Shown one piece after another: positions 9,001 to 17,728 of a stretch of 64,000 nt of DNA (position 1 is its first letter; the number at the start of each line of letters is the position of its first letter). Both the position numbers and the translations under genes were made by a program. Source of the stretch: Antilocapra americana (Eukaryota; Chordata; Mammalia; Artiodactyla; Antilocapridae). The notes under the pieces were generated by a model that was not told the origin of the DNA, ran no database searches, and was given only the letters and a program-made list of their open reading frames with translations. Location: NCBI GenBank assembly GCA_007570785.1, contig ML660203.1:10145524-10209523 (forward strand), written 5' to 3'.

Positions 9001-11958
9001 ATCAACCCTGAATATTCACTGGAAGGACTGATGCTGAAGCTGAAGCTCCAATACTATGGCCATTTGCTATAAAGAGCCGACTCATTAGAAAAGACCCTGA
9101 TGCTGGGAAAGATTGTGGGCAGGAAAGGAAGAGGGCAACAGAGGACGAGCTAGTTGGATAGAATTACTGACTTAATGGACATGAGTTAGAACAAACTTCA
9201 GAAGATACTGAAGGAAACGGAAGCCTGGTGTGCTGCAGTCCATGAGGTTGCAAAGAGTCGGACACAACTTAGCAACTGAAGAACAACAAATCTAAAACTC
9301 AAACTAAATGTGTGGTTCCTCCCCCCTAAGTCTGTTCCTCGCCTAGTAATCCTCATCGGTAAGAATAGGGTAGCACTGTCCACCCTGTCAAAGCCCTTGG
9401 GACAACCTCTGATTCTTTCCTTAACCTATCTCCCTTCCCACCTTGATTTCTAGCCCTTCAGGAAGTCTAGCCTATTCTGCCTCCCAAAGATCTCTCAGAT
9501 CCACTTCTCTCCATCCCCACAGCTGTCCCCGGGGCCCAGGTCACCATTAGCTCTCAGCAGGACAGCCGCAGTGGTCTCAGCTCCCTGCTGCCACTCTGGC
9601 CCCTCCTGTCTGTTCTCAGCACAGCCAGGGTGAACTTTATAAAACATACATTAGCTTGCTCAGCCCCCCTGCTGAAAACCCCTTCTTAGCTCCATGCTGA
9701 TGCTAAGATAAAGTTCAGAAACTCACATGAACTTCTGTGAACCTCAGACCTCTCTTACCCCAAGGCTTTTTGGAAATGCAGTTCCCACTGCCTGGGTCAC
9801 CTCTGGATCCCCACAGTTCTGCTGCCCTTCTCCAACCCCAGCACAATCACACAGTCCAAGGAACTGATTTTTCCTTTACTTTCTTCATTACTCAGTACAC
9901 AGACACAAACTCCAGTGGTTAGGAATCCACCTGCCAATGCAGGGGACACAGATTCAACCCCTGGTCTGGGAAGATTCCATATGCTCTGGAGCAGCTAAGC
10001 TGGTAAGCTACAGCTACTGAGCCCTAGAGCGGCAACTACTGAAGCCTGAACACCCTAGAGCCTGTGCTCTGCAACAAGAGAAGCCCCGGCAATGAGAAGC
10101 ATGTGCGCCGCAACTAGAGTAGCCCCTGCTTGCTGCAACGGGAGAAAGCCTGTGCAGCAACGAAGACCCAGCACAAAAATAAAGTAATAAATAACAAAGG
10201 CAAAAGCAAAATTATTTTTTTAAAAAAAACACACACATTCTTGTAGTGAAAATTTAAACACTGAGGGAGTCCGTGAACCTAGAGAGGAAGTAGACTTCAC
10301 CTCATCCTGTTGGCCTCTCATCCACTGACTTGGCCCTCCCATCACAGCACTGAAGGCCAGCTGAGGGTGTCCTCTTTTACTGCTTATCTTTTCTATAATT
10401 ATAAAATTTCTGGGTCCCTCACCAATGAGTATTCCTAAAACGTAACCTTTAGGGAGGTTTCTGGGAAAGAATTCTGATCCTCCAGAAGTTAAAAGACACA
10501 CAACTGTGACTTCCTGAGGAGTTGTAGGGCTCAAAGCCTCAGCCACACAACACGAGTCCAGCCTACTTTGTTTGCGCTCTGATTATGTGTGTGCTCATCT
10601 CACTGCTCTAAGAGCATTCTTGGGTCTGTATCCCGCCTGCATCAACTCTGTGCCCTGGCTCTGAGTTCTCTAAGACTTCCTTTCCAGCTCCCAGCAAGAG
10701 CACATGGAGGCCTTCTACCTTTGTGCTATGTAGAGTCGTTCAGTCCTATCTGACTCTTTGAGACTCCGTGATTGTAGCCCTCCAGGCTCCTCTGTCCACG
10801 GGGAGTCTCCAGGCAAGAATACCAGAGTGCGTTGCTATGTCCTCCTCCAGGGGATCTTCCGAGCCTAGGGATTGAACCCAGGTTTCCCGCATTGCAAGCG
10901 GATTCTTTACAGTCTGAGACCTCTGCCTTTGCCTGGCTCCAAAGCTCACAATTCCCAGAGCCTGGGGGCCATTCAAGCACGTACTAGGATCGGACAGAGC
11001 ACAGGATAACCAGCAGGTGTCCAGTGTTTGCTGGTTTGGGTCTGGGAACTCGGTAGCCCGGCCAACCACATCGTTGGCACCCATTCTTTCTTGATCTGGG
11101 TTTTTAAGACCCTGCACCCCAGAAGGGTACACAAAGGAGGCACCTAATGTTTGCTGGTTTGGGGTGGCATCAATCCTTTCCTGGTCTGAATTAGAGACAC
11201 TATGCCAATGCACAAAGCACCCAGTTGGTGCTCAACGCAAGTTCTTCGGGTGCTTCCCTAATAGCTCAGTAGGTAAAGAATCTGCCTACAATGTGGGCGA
11301 CCCAGATTAGATCCCTGAGTGGGGAAGATTCCCTGGAGAAGGGTATTAGCAATGCACTCAGTATTCTTGCCTGGAGAATCCCCCCCTTGTTCCCACTGGG
11401 TGCAGCCCCTCCCAGGCCTCGCATCCGCGGGGCAGCCTAGCTCACCCCGCAGTTCCAGGCCTGCTTGCACCCCACCCCCGGCTGTTCCCTCCAGGACACT
11501 GCAGCGCGCGCGCCGGCCCGGGGCCCCGGCGGCTGCAGCTGTTCCGGTCCGGGACGCCCCTCCCCGCGGCGCCAGCCCTCCCGGCTGTTCCGGTCGCGGT
11601 GCTCCCCCCCGGCGCCTTCCCTCTCCCGCTGTTCCTGTCCCGTGGCCCCCCACCCCCGGGCCTCAGCTCCCGCGGCTGTTCCATTCCCGAGACGCCCCCC
11701 CCGACTGAGCCTCAACTCCGCGGCTGTTCAGGCCCCTTGGTCCCCCACCCCCGCCGGGCCTCGCTCCCGCGGCTGTTCCCGTCCGTGCCCCTCCCGCTCC
11801 GCGGCTGTTCCGGTCCCGGTGCCCTCCGCCCCGCGGCCGCCACGCGCCCTGGGCCCGGCGCCGCGGCTCGCGGCGGGAGGGGGCACAACGCGGAACAGCC
11901 GCCTCCCCCGGCCCCGCCGCCGCTCACCCTCCAGGGCCTCGAAGATAGTCTGCGCCAT
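1..11958 (-). CDS. ZNF341: ZNF341, zinc finger protein 341, N-terminal part (gene continues left of window)
   Basis: Amino-terminal part of a C2H2 zinc-finger transcription factor; in human it drives STAT3 and STAT1 transcription and its loss causes a recessive hyper-IgE-type immunodeficiency (established knowledge). Three coding exons read leftwards: 11958-11928 (residues 1-10, [10 protein letters not shown]), 5474-5364 (11-47, beginning [11 protein letters not shown]) and 3007-2811 (48-113). Their lengths of 31, 111 and 197 nt keep frame through split codons for Gly11 and Asp48, and every intron is GT-AG. Exon 3 carries one finger-like motif, C55-x2-C58-x12-H71-x4-C76. No later exon is seen in 1-2810, so the main finger arrays must lie outside the window. 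The sequence follows the human protein closely, so identity is secure; only the completeness of the gene cannot be judged. Confidence 0.96.
150..335 (+). repeat. Old L1-like 3' fragment
   Basis: Contains a decayed version of the L1 3'-region phrase around GTCCAACAATAGGAGG (about 210-228), followed by AT-rich sequence. Family is uncertain. Confidence 0.4.
336..1064. other. ZNF341 intron 3, unique sequence
   Basis: I see no exon, named repeat or RNA gene here. The open frames of up to 105 codons have no recognisable protein features. Confidence 0.5.
1065..1250 (+). mobile_element. Decayed DNA-transposon-like fragment
   Basis: Begins AGCAGTCCCCAGCC and ends near CGGATGTTGGAGATCCC. It resembles a common mammalian repeat that opens with a CAGnGGTCCCCAAC-type terminal repeat. 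The exact family was not resolved. Confidence 0.4.
1251..1489. other. ZNF341 intron 3, unique sequence
   Basis: Short stretch with nothing recognised. Confidence 0.4.
1835..2082 (+). repeat. Ruminant L1 3' end
   Basis: Carries the artiodactyl L1 3' signature (CTATAGCACAGGGAACTTTG, later AATCACTTTGCTGTA) and closes with CAACTGTACTCCAATATAAA and an A-rich tail. Inserted in the L2 copy around it. Confidence 0.75.
2119..2250 (-). repeat. Bov-tA-type SINE
   Basis: Reverse-oriented copy: TTGTTGTT leader, AGTCATTCAGTCATGTCTGA, GGTTCCTCTGTCCATGGG and AAGAATACTGGAGTGGTTGC in order. Second insertion into the L2 copy. Confidence 0.8.
2811..3007 (-). CDS. ZNF341: ZNF341 coding exon 3
   Basis: 197 nt between acceptor ...CCCTTAG and donor GTATTAAT. 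Residues 48-113: an acidic start (DDEDVFLC), the C2HC finger-like motif at residues 55-76, then a Ser/Ala/Pro/Gln-rich linker ending PPPPNRQ. The exon ends on a codon boundary (phase 0). Confidence 0.95.
3008..3369. other. ZNF341 intron 2, proximal unique sequence
   Basis: Nothing beyond the splice acceptor of exon 3 (TAG at 3010-3008, sense strand). Confidence 0.4.
3370..3640 (+). repeat. L2 LINE 3' fragment
   Basis: Phrases typical of the L2 3' end: GATGTCACCTCCTCCAGGAA near 3442, AAATATGTCTTATTTATCA near 3550, GGCACATAGGAGGCCTTCAG near 3592 and TGTTGAATGCATG. Confidence 0.65.
3740..4030 (+). repeat. Old interspersed repeat, family unresolved
   Basis: Has GACTTCTTTGCAGCTAGATA (3779) and GCAGCCATCTTGGATCACAT (3948). 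The copy at 5640-6010 shares the same order of motifs, so the two belong to one old family. Confidence 0.4.
4062..4092 (+). repeat. (TTTTG)n simple repeat
   Basis: About five TTTTG units ending in a T run, directly next to the 58-bp minisatellite. Confidence 0.8.
4105..4730 (+). repeat. 58-bp minisatellite, about 11 copies
   Basis: Units start at about 4105, 4163, 4221, 4279, 4336, 4394, 4452, 4510, 4568, 4627 and 4684, a period of 57-58 bp. Each unit runs CCATTCTCACATCCATGCCC, then a C/A-rich stretch, CCTTGGTTCCCTTGTCC and an ACCCCCTCGCCCT-like end. Because 58 is not a multiple of three and the plus strand lacks stops, all three forward frames stay open for 226-281 codons. That is a repeat artefact and not evidence of a gene. 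Lies in ZNF341 intron 2. Confidence 0.95.
4775..4915 (-). repeat. MIR SINE
   Basis: GTGGAAACTGAGGCACAGAG at 4831, then TTGCCCAAGATCACAGAGCC, the reverse-complement MIR core. Confidence 0.8.
4916..5363. other. ZNF341 intron 2, distal unique sequence
   Basis: No repeat or RNA recognised up to the exon 2 donor. Confidence 0.4.
5364..5474 (-). CDS. ZNF341: ZNF341 coding exon 2
   Basis: 111 nt between acceptor CTTCCTTCAG (left of 5475 on the sense strand) and donor GTGAGTGT. Encodes residues 11-47, from [15 protein letters not shown] to PPAVQPL, then the first base of Asp48. A low-complexity linker with no finger. Confidence 0.95.
5640..6010 (+). repeat. Old interspersed repeat, same family as 3740-4030
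   Basis: Contains CCAGCCACTCTTGCAGCTAG (5676) and AAATAAACTTCTAGCCCGTT (5965), which resemble the closing sequence of an old mammalian LTR or DNA element. Lies in ZNF341 intron 1. Confidence 0.4.
6011..7104. other. ZNF341 intron 1, CT-rich sequence
   Basis: Strongly pyrimidine-biased on the plus strand from about 6500 to 7020. Possibly worn L2 sequence, but no diagnostic stretch was recognised. Plus-strand frames here are low-complexity Pro/Ser/Leu. Confidence 0.4.
7105..7495 (+). repeat. L1 3'-region fragment
   Basis: L1-like phrases: CAGTAAAAAACTGGAAACAA near 7165, TGTGGTACATCCACACTACG at 7222, and the closing CAACACAACATTGTAAAGCA near 7455. Confidence 0.7.
7780..7950 (+). repeat. CHR-2-type tRNA-derived SINE
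   Basis: GGGACTTCTCTGGTGGACCA head, CCAATGCAGGGGATGTGGGT, then a body ending TAGCCAAAATTAAATAAATG. Confidence 0.8.
7951..8147 (+). repeat. L1-like fragment
   Basis: GATCAGTGGTTTCCAGGAGG and GTGAAAATATTCTATACGC resemble L1 3'-region sequence; probably continuous with 7105-7495 before the SINE inserted. Confidence 0.45.
8148..8495 (+). repeat. CHR-2-type SINE, near full length
   Basis: Head GGGGACTTCCCTGGTGGTCC, repeated CCACAACTACTGAGTCC / CCACAACTACTGAAGCC blocks and tail AACCAAAAATAAATGAATAC followed by an A run. Confidence 0.85.
8586..8800 (+). repeat. Bov-tA2-type SINE
   Basis: TTCCCTGGTGGCTCAGATAG head, CCCATTCCAGTACTCTTGCC middle, and TCGGACACAACTGAGCGACT tail (Bov-A part). Confidence 0.9.
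8925..9290 (+). repeat. BovB LINE 3' end
   Basis: GACTCTTGAGAGTCCCTTGG (8945), GAAGGACTGATGCTGAAGCT (9022), GACCCTGATGCTGGGAAAGA (9094) and AGAGTCGGACACAACTTAGC at the end: the standard order for a BovB tail. Confidence 0.9.
9400..9905 (+). repeat. L2 LINE fragment
   Basis: CAGGGTGAACTTTATAAAAC (9627), GCTGAAAACCCCTTCTTAGC and CTAAGATAAAGTTCAGAAAC follow L2 consensus order. Confidence 0.55.
9910..10200 (+). repeat. CHR-2-type SINE
   Basis: CCAGTGGTTAGGAATCCACC head, GCAACTACTGAAGCCTGAAC body, GACCCAGCACAAAAATAAAG tail. Confidence 0.8.
10201..10724. other. ZNF341 intron 1, unique sequence
   Basis: No repeat or gene recognised. Confidence 0.4.
10725..10925 (-). repeat. Bov-tA-type SINE
   Basis: AGAGTCGTTCAGTCCTATCT at one end, CCAGGGGATCTTCCGAGCC and TTGAACCCAGGTTTCCCGC at the other. 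Confidence 0.85.
11245..11385 (+). repeat. Bov-tA SINE, 3'-truncated
   Basis: TGCTTCCCTAATAGCTCAGT head and GTATTCTTGCCTGGAGAATC, ending abruptly where GC-rich sequence begins. Confidence 0.85.
11481..11812 (+). repeat. GC-rich minisatellite with GCTGTTCC core, about 8 copies
   Basis: GCTGTTCC (once GCTGTTCA) occurs at 11481, 11538, 11584, 11628, 11675, 11723, 11772 and 11804, usually as CGCGGCTGTTCCGGTCC, at intervals of 32-57 bp and mostly 44-49. An inverted GAACAGCC lies at 11893-11900. The array lies in ZNF341 intron 1, beginning 115 bp from the exon 1 donor. It keeps long Pro/Arg-rich frames open on both strands. Confidence 0.8.
11928..11958 (-). CDS. ZNF341: ZNF341 coding exon 1
   Basis: 31 coding nt: ATG at 11958-11956 encoding [10 protein letters not shown] plus the first base of Gly11, then donor GTGAGCGG from 11927 leftwards. 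The ATG lies in a CpG island and matches the family's start. Confidence 0.94.
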
Positions 11959-12184
11959 TTTGGAGCCGCCGCCGCCGCTGAAGCCCGAAGCCGAGCTACG
12001 CAAGCATTGTGGGAGCGGCGGCGGCGGGATCGGATCCGCCAGGGGGCGCCCGGGAGCCGCCGCCGAGCCCCCTCACCATCCCGGAAAGCCGGGAATGACT
12101 TCGTGGGACCCCCAGGATACCAGGACTCTCCCAGCCCCGCCCTGATGACCCTGTCAGCGGCGCACACGGACTCCTATCCCGGCC

Positions 12185-12889
12185 TCACGTGATCCCCCCA
12201 ATCCCATCTCTGCCGCAGAGAGGCACCACCAAACCCTGTTTTCTGGACCCCCGCCCCTCCCACCGGACTTAACACCAGCTCTCGGGACACAGACCTCTGT
12301 CCCACTGCGTGACACCTCACAACTCTGCAACGTGGACCGAACACTTTCATAGTACACGGTATCTCCACCTTTGCAACACCAACCCCTATTCCTATCTCAT
12401 CTGGACCACCCAACTTGGTTGCAAGGACCCCCATGTCCACCTAATACAAGACTTATGCCCAACTGTGCAACATGGAGTCCCATCCCTTGTCATAGACTTC
12501 TCGTTCCCCCTCCCACACTAACCACCATCTCTACGTATTGGGAGCTACTGGCCTCTCCCCACATGAGTCTCCTATTTGCCTGGTCTTAATCCCCCATCAT
12601 CTCAGAGATTCCCCTTGGCTGATACATAACCCCCCCTTCCACTTTTTGGGACCCTCCATTTCCTCTTCACATGCGCCTCCATCCCTGCCTCTGGAGGACC
12701 CCATTTCTGTTATATAAACCCCCAATACCCACCTCAGCAACCCTCCCAGCCCAACCTCACAGGAAACCCATCCTGGTCTTCGAGGGATCCTCCTGCCTCC
12801 TTCAGATCCCCCATCACACACAGACCTCTCTCTCATCTTCCCTTATGTTCCATCAGCCCCTCCTTGGGCACTTACTATGTACCAAGTTC
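12185..12889. other. C-rich, G-poor stretch upstream of ZNF341
   Basis: The plus strand is visibly rich in C and poor in G for about 700 bp past the CpG island, with recurring CCCCC and CCACC runs. No repeat family was recognised. It could host a divergent noncoding transcript, but nothing in the sequence proves one. Confidence 0.4.
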
Positions 12890-13130
12890 TCCAATACTTT
12901 GGCCACCTGATGCAAAGAACTGAAAGACCCTGATGCTGGGAAAGATTGAAGGTGGGAGGAGAAGGGGATGACAGAGGATAAGATGGTTGGATGCCATCAC
13001 CGACTCAATGGACATCAGTTTGAGCAAACTCCCGGAGTTGATGATGGACAGAGAGGCCTGGCTTACTGCAGTCCATGGGGTAGCAAAGAGTCAGACATGG
13101 CTGAGCAACTGAACTGAACTGAAGTTCTAT
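12890..13130 (+). repeat. BovB LINE 3' end
   Basis: AATACTTTGGCCACCTGATG, GACCCTGATGCTGGGAAAGA, AAACTCCCGGAGTTGATGAT, and a tail AACTGAACTGAACTGAAG. Confidence 0.9.
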
Positions 13131-13334
13131 AATAGCTCTAGGAATACAGTAGTCCTTTCCCTTGAAGTTGGTGGAGGGGGTGCAAACAGACATTAAATCT
13201 TTTAAAAGATTATTTAATTACCAGGTGTGATGTAGTCTCAAAGATGTAAACTTGGGCCACAAGGAAGAGCTGGGGTGTGCTTGGGAGGGAGAGGGGAACC
13301 ATGGGGGGCCAAGAATCATGATCTCTCTCCCATG

Positions 13335-13650
13335 GGATTTCCCTGGTGGTCTAGAGGTTAAGAATCCACCTGCCAATGAAGGGAACACAGGTTCAATTCC
13401 TGGTTTAGGAAGATTCTACATACCGAGGAGCAGCTAAGACCCTGTGCCACAACTGCTGAGCCTGTGCTCTGGAGCCTGTGAGCCACAGCTATTGAGCCCC
13501 TTCGCCCTAGAGCCTGTGCAGCGCAACAAAACACCACAATGAGAAGCCCTCGCGGGACAAGTAGAGCGTAATCCCTGCTCACCGCAACTGCAGAAAGCCC
13601 TCACATAGCAATGAAGCCCCAGAGCAGACAAAAATTAATTTAAAAGATGA
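13335..13650 (+). repeat. CHR-2-type SINE
   Basis: GGGATTTCCCTGGTGGTCTA head, AGCCACAGCTATTGAGCCCC body, CAGACAAAAATTAATTTAAA tail. Confidence 0.85.
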
Positions 13651-13802
13651 TCTCTCACATGAACATAGTCCTATGTTCCTACAAGTGGACTACCATAGAT
13701 TTGACTCTAAACATTCTCCTTATTTTTTCTTAAATACCTATGTTAGCCTCATCTAAAGCAATGATCACAAAAATCACAGTTTTCATTTTCTTATATTCAC
13801 TA

Positions 13803-14430
13803 AATGTTGTTGTTCAGTCGCTAAGTCATGTCTGATTCTTTGCAACCCCATGGACTGCAGCATGCCAGACTTCCCTGTCCTTCACTATCTCTTGGAGTTT
13901 GCTCAACTCATGTCCATTAAGTCAGTGATGCCATCCAACCATCTCATCCTCTCTTGCCCCCTTCTTCTCCTGCCCTCAGTCTTTCCCAGGTTCAGGGTCT
14001 TTTCCAGCTCTTCACGTTGGGTGGCCAAAGTATAGAAGCTTCAGCTTCAGTATCAATCCTCCCAATGTATATTCAGGGTTGATTTCCTTTAGGATTGGTT
14101 TGATCTCCTTGCAGTTCAAGGGACTCTCAAGAGTCTTCTCCAACACCACAGTTCGATAGCATTAGTTCTTTGGCGTTCAGCCTTCTTTATGGTCCAACTC
14201 CCACATCTATACATGACTACTGGAAAAACCACAGCTTTGACTAGATGGACCTTTGTCAGCAAAGTAGTCTCTGATTTTTAGTATGCTGTCTAGCCTTGTC
14301 ATAGCTTTCCTTCCAAGGAGCAAGTGTCTTAATTTCATGGCTGTGGTCACCATGCACAGTGATGGGACTGGATGCCATGATCTTAGTTTTATGAATGTGG
14401 AGTTTTAAGCAGCTTTTTCACTCTTCTCTT
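13803..14430 (-). repeat. BovB LINE 3' part
   Basis: Starts TGTTGTTGTTCAGTCGCTAA (reverse of the 3' end), then GCCATCCAACCATCTCATCC, ACCACAGCTTTGACTAGATG and GATGGGACTGGATGCCATGA, extending upstream into the BovB coding region. Confidence 0.9.
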
Positions 14431-14947
14431 TCACTTTCATCACTATATATATAACTCCTAAAATTAAAAATATACAATCTGTTCAAAGCTCCAGTGTCAT
14501 AGGACATTGTTTCACTGTTCCTGATAAATTACCTCAAAGACCCTCTGTCTAAAGGCCCATGTCTACCATGCACTTCCCACCCCGTTCTGAATGCTGCTCC
14601 CCACCCACCACCACCAGCACCCTTCCCCATCCTATTTCCTCCTTGCACAGCTGGCTCTGAGCAACTGTCCCCACAGAGACTCCTTGCCCCTCCTCTTTTC
14701 CTGGGAACCTTAGAGACCCAGGGCCCACCTTAAGCCCTAAACCCCCGTTCTCATTGCCTCTCTGGCAAAAGTAAGGCCAGGCGTCCCTCCTCCCTGTCTT
14801 CTTTTAACATCCCCCTCGATCCAAAGGCCACAGATCCTTATCTTCTCTCCTCAAGGAGTTTCTCAATATAACTGTTTTTTCTTTTTAAATCATTCAAGTA
14901 ATGAATTAATTCATTCACATTCATGTAATTAGCTTAAAAATATGTAT
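14431..14947. other. Intergenic unique sequence
   Basis: Pyrimidine-rich, nothing recognised. Confidence 0.4.
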
Positions 14948-15068
14948 TGAGGGACTTCCCTGGTGGTCCAGTGGTTGAAACTCAGTGCTTCCAATGCAGG
15001 GGGCTAGGGTTCAATCCCTGGTCTAGGAACTAAGATCCCACATGCCACAAGGCTAAAAAAAAAAATAG
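14948..15068 (+). repeat. Short CHR-2-type SINE
   Basis: GGGACTTCCCTGGTGGTCCA head, GAACTAAGATCCCACATGCC, then an A run. Confidence 0.8.
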
Positions 15069-15069
15069 C

Positions 15070-15425
15070 ATTGAGGACCTATTGTAGACTAGACACTGTT
15101 CTAGATGCTAGAGACACAACCATAAATGAAAAGACCAAAATCCTTGCCTTCATGGAGTCGTAGTCCAGTCAAGCAGGTGAGATGGGCTATAAGCAAGGAA
15201 GAAAAAAAAAAAGACAGAGATGTATCTGTCTGTCCAATTTATTTTTTTCTGGAAGGAGGGGAAGCAACCTTGGACAGAGTGGTCAGGGAAGGCTCCCTGG
15301 GGAGGTGAACCTGAGAAATGAGATGGAGTCAGATGGAGAAAAGGGAACAAAAAGGCAGAACTTATTAACTTTAGCATCTTGGGCAAGTGCAAAGGCACTG
15401 AGGCTAAAATGAAAGGAAGGCGAGG
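15070..15425 (+). repeat. Ancient mammalian repeat fragment (growth-of-tissue style consensus, family unresolved)
   Basis: Phrases GACACTGTTCTAGATGCTAG (15092), CCTTGCCTTCATGGAGTCGT, and GTGGTCAGGGAAGGCTCCCTGGGGA-like text near 15280 belong to a widespread old family that recurs on the plus strand throughout this window. Confidence 0.45.
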
Positions 15426-16007
15426 ACTATAAAGGGGGAATTGAGGATGATAAATGATACATGGATACAGGAGGATGAAGTTGATGAGATGGAGAGGGTC
15501 ACTGTGAGGTTGTGGGTTTTTTTTTTTTAAGGGCTAAACTATAATTTATTTCTCTGGCTGTAATGCTCTCACTAATCAATTATAAGTCAAAATAATGTGT
15601 CTTAGAGTTACATTAGGTTACTTGTGAAAACTGCAACCCCTAAAGGCCTAACATCCAGATATATTCACATTAAGTATAGAGATGCGGCTTTGATTAAAGT
15701 TTCTGGAGTAGAAAGAGAAGATAATTTATGATACTTTTTTTTACATTGGTTACTGCTTTTACTTTACATAGTACATGATTGGTCTTGCAGACATATAACC
15801 ATGAAAAGCTCTGGTCTTCATATAGGATACTGAGCTGTTTTGCATCAAATGTCTTCCAGGAAATTCTCTAAGTACTTTCCCCCTCCCTTTTCAATAATGA
15901 TGTCTATTATTACATATTTATTCATCGCTTACTCTGGATCAGACACTGTTTCAGAGGCTTTGGGTTTTATTCAGAGGGTGTGGTGATGGATTAAATGATT
16001 CCCCTAA
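15426..16007. other. Intergenic AT-rich sequence
   Basis: AT-rich with short T runs; no gene or named repeat seen. Confidence 0.4.
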
Positions 16008-16395
16008 TATCAGTTCAGTTCAGTCACTCAGTTGTGTCTGACTCTTTGCAACCCCATGAACCGCAGCACACCAGGCCTCCCTGTCCATCACCAACTCCCA
16101 GAGTCCACCCAAACCCATGTCCATTGAGTCGATGATGCCATCCAACCATCTCATCTTCTGTCCTCCCCTTCTCCTCCTGTCCTCAATCTTTCCCAGCATC
16201 AGGGTCTTTTCAAATGAGTCAGCTCTTCAAATCAGGTGGCCAAAGTATTTGAGTTTCAGCTTCGACATCAGTCCTACCAATGAACACCCAGGACTGATCT
16301 CCTTTAGGATGGTCTGGTTGGATCTCCTTGCAATCCAAGGGACTCTCAAGAGTCTTCTCTAACACCACAGTTCAAAAGATTCAATTCTTCAGTGA
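16008..16395 (-). repeat. BovB LINE 3' part
   Basis: TCAGTTCAGTCACTCAGTTG start, GCCATCCAACCATCTCATCT, GGGACTCTCAAGAGTCTTCT and a final ACCACAGTTCAAAAGATTCA. Confidence 0.9.
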
Positions 16396-16754
16396 TCTTC
16401 CCCTAATATAGACCTTGGATATTTCTCATGTACAGACAGTCACTGACCTGCAGTGGTTCAACTTATGATTTTTCAACTTTATAATGGTGTGAAAGTGATA
16501 TGCATTCAGTAGAAAAACTGAATTTTGATCTTTCCCCAGGCTAGCGATCTGTTATGATGCTGGGCAGCAGTAGCAAGTGACAGGTCCCAGTCAACTGTGC
16601 AGTCAAAAGGCTGAACAGTCAATACACTTACAAACACTCCATATAAGTGTTCTGAGAACGTTGAAGGTAGGCTACACTTGCCTATTCATTACGTTAGGTA
16701 TATTTTCAACTCACTGATATTTTCAACCATCAGTGAGCTTATCTGGACATAACT
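16396..16754. other. Intergenic sequence, unassigned
   Basis: TTCAACTTATGATTTTTCAA and neighbours suggest an old repeat, but no family was recognised. Confidence 0.35.
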
Positions 16755-16978
16755 GCATTGTAGAGCCAACCCACTGGAAAAGATCCTGATGCTGCGAAAC
16801 ACTGAAGGCAGGAGGAGAGGGGATGGCAGAGGATGAGATGGTTGGATGGCATCACCAACACAATGGACATGAGTTTGAACAAAGTCTGGGAGATGGTGAA
16901 GGACAGGAAAACCTGGTGTGCTGTAGTCCATGGGGTTGCCAAGAGTTGGACACGACAGAGTGACTGAACAACAACCAC
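16755..16978 (+). repeat. BovB LINE 3' end
   Basis: TAGAGCCAACCCACTGGAAA, GATCCTGATGCTGCGAAACA, and GTTGGACACGACAGAGTGAC at the tail. Confidence 0.9.
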
Positions 16979-17019
16979 TCCACTGCAAGTCAAGGAAGGA
17001 CTGTATTTCGATACATCTA

Positions 17020-17275
17020 GGTGCATATACACATTTTTGCCTGCTCTTCAGGCCTTTGCACATACGGTTCTCTCTTACTAAAATGCTGTTCTCTACTCCT
17101 ACCCCATCATGTGATATTCTTCAGCCATTGGAAGTTCCTCTTTTCTGTATCTCCTCAATAGGGAGCCCTCTGAGCAGAATGCTTCATCCTTCTGGGTGGA
17201 TGGAGGCAAACATCAAAGCCTGGGACAGAGGCAACCTGGGAAATGCTTGTTGACTGACCACTTGATTGATGCAAC
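17020..17275 (+). repeat. L2 LINE 3'-like fragment
   Basis: CAGGCCTTTGCACATACGGT (17049) and AATGCTTGTTGACTGACCAC resemble L2 text; worn. Confidence 0.45.
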
Positions 17276-17728
17276 AACTGAATGAACTTTCAGGGGTATA
17301 GAACCCTACCTCCAGCAGGCTCTCCAGTCGGGCTTCCCCCTGCTTCAGACTTCTCACTCATCTCCATCTCTTCCTCCACCAAAATCTGTCAATCCTATGT
17401 CACCTTCCCTTAGGGCCAGCAGGTTACCACTGAACTGAATCCAGTCACAGTTCAGAGACTCCTGAGCTAAGTAACATAGCTATTCCAGGGATGGAGCCAA
17501 GCAGGGAGGAAGAAAAGTCTGGGAAACGTCCAGTATTCCTTTCCACAGTAAGTGCACCAGCCGCCCCAGAAAAAATAACTTCTCCATGGTGAGGGGAGAA
17601 ATCATGAGCAGCTTAAACTGGACTCCCAGACTTAAGGGGAAGAAACTAAGGACACACAAAGCAAAGCTTGACGCTGACATCATGTTAGGTTCCCTGGTAT
17701 AGGTTAAGAGGCAGCTAAGCATGGTGGT
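17276..17728. other. Intergenic sequence, unassigned
   Basis: No gene or confident repeat assignment. Confidence 0.35.

Larger units (their letters stand above)
11400..12090 (-). promoter_or_regulatory. ZNF341: ZNF341 CpG island and promoter region
   Basis: GC-rich, CpG-dense sequence surrounding the ZNF341 start codon at 11958. No TATA box is obvious. The upstream side (12000-12090) contains GGAGCGGCGGCGGCGGGATC. Being a CpG-island promoter is inferred from composition and position. Confidence 0.8.

Noticed and set aside
11437..12192. Several long Pro/Arg-rich open frames on both strands
   Set aside because: Caused by the CpG island and its GC-rich minisatellite; only the 31-nt ZNF341 exon is coding.
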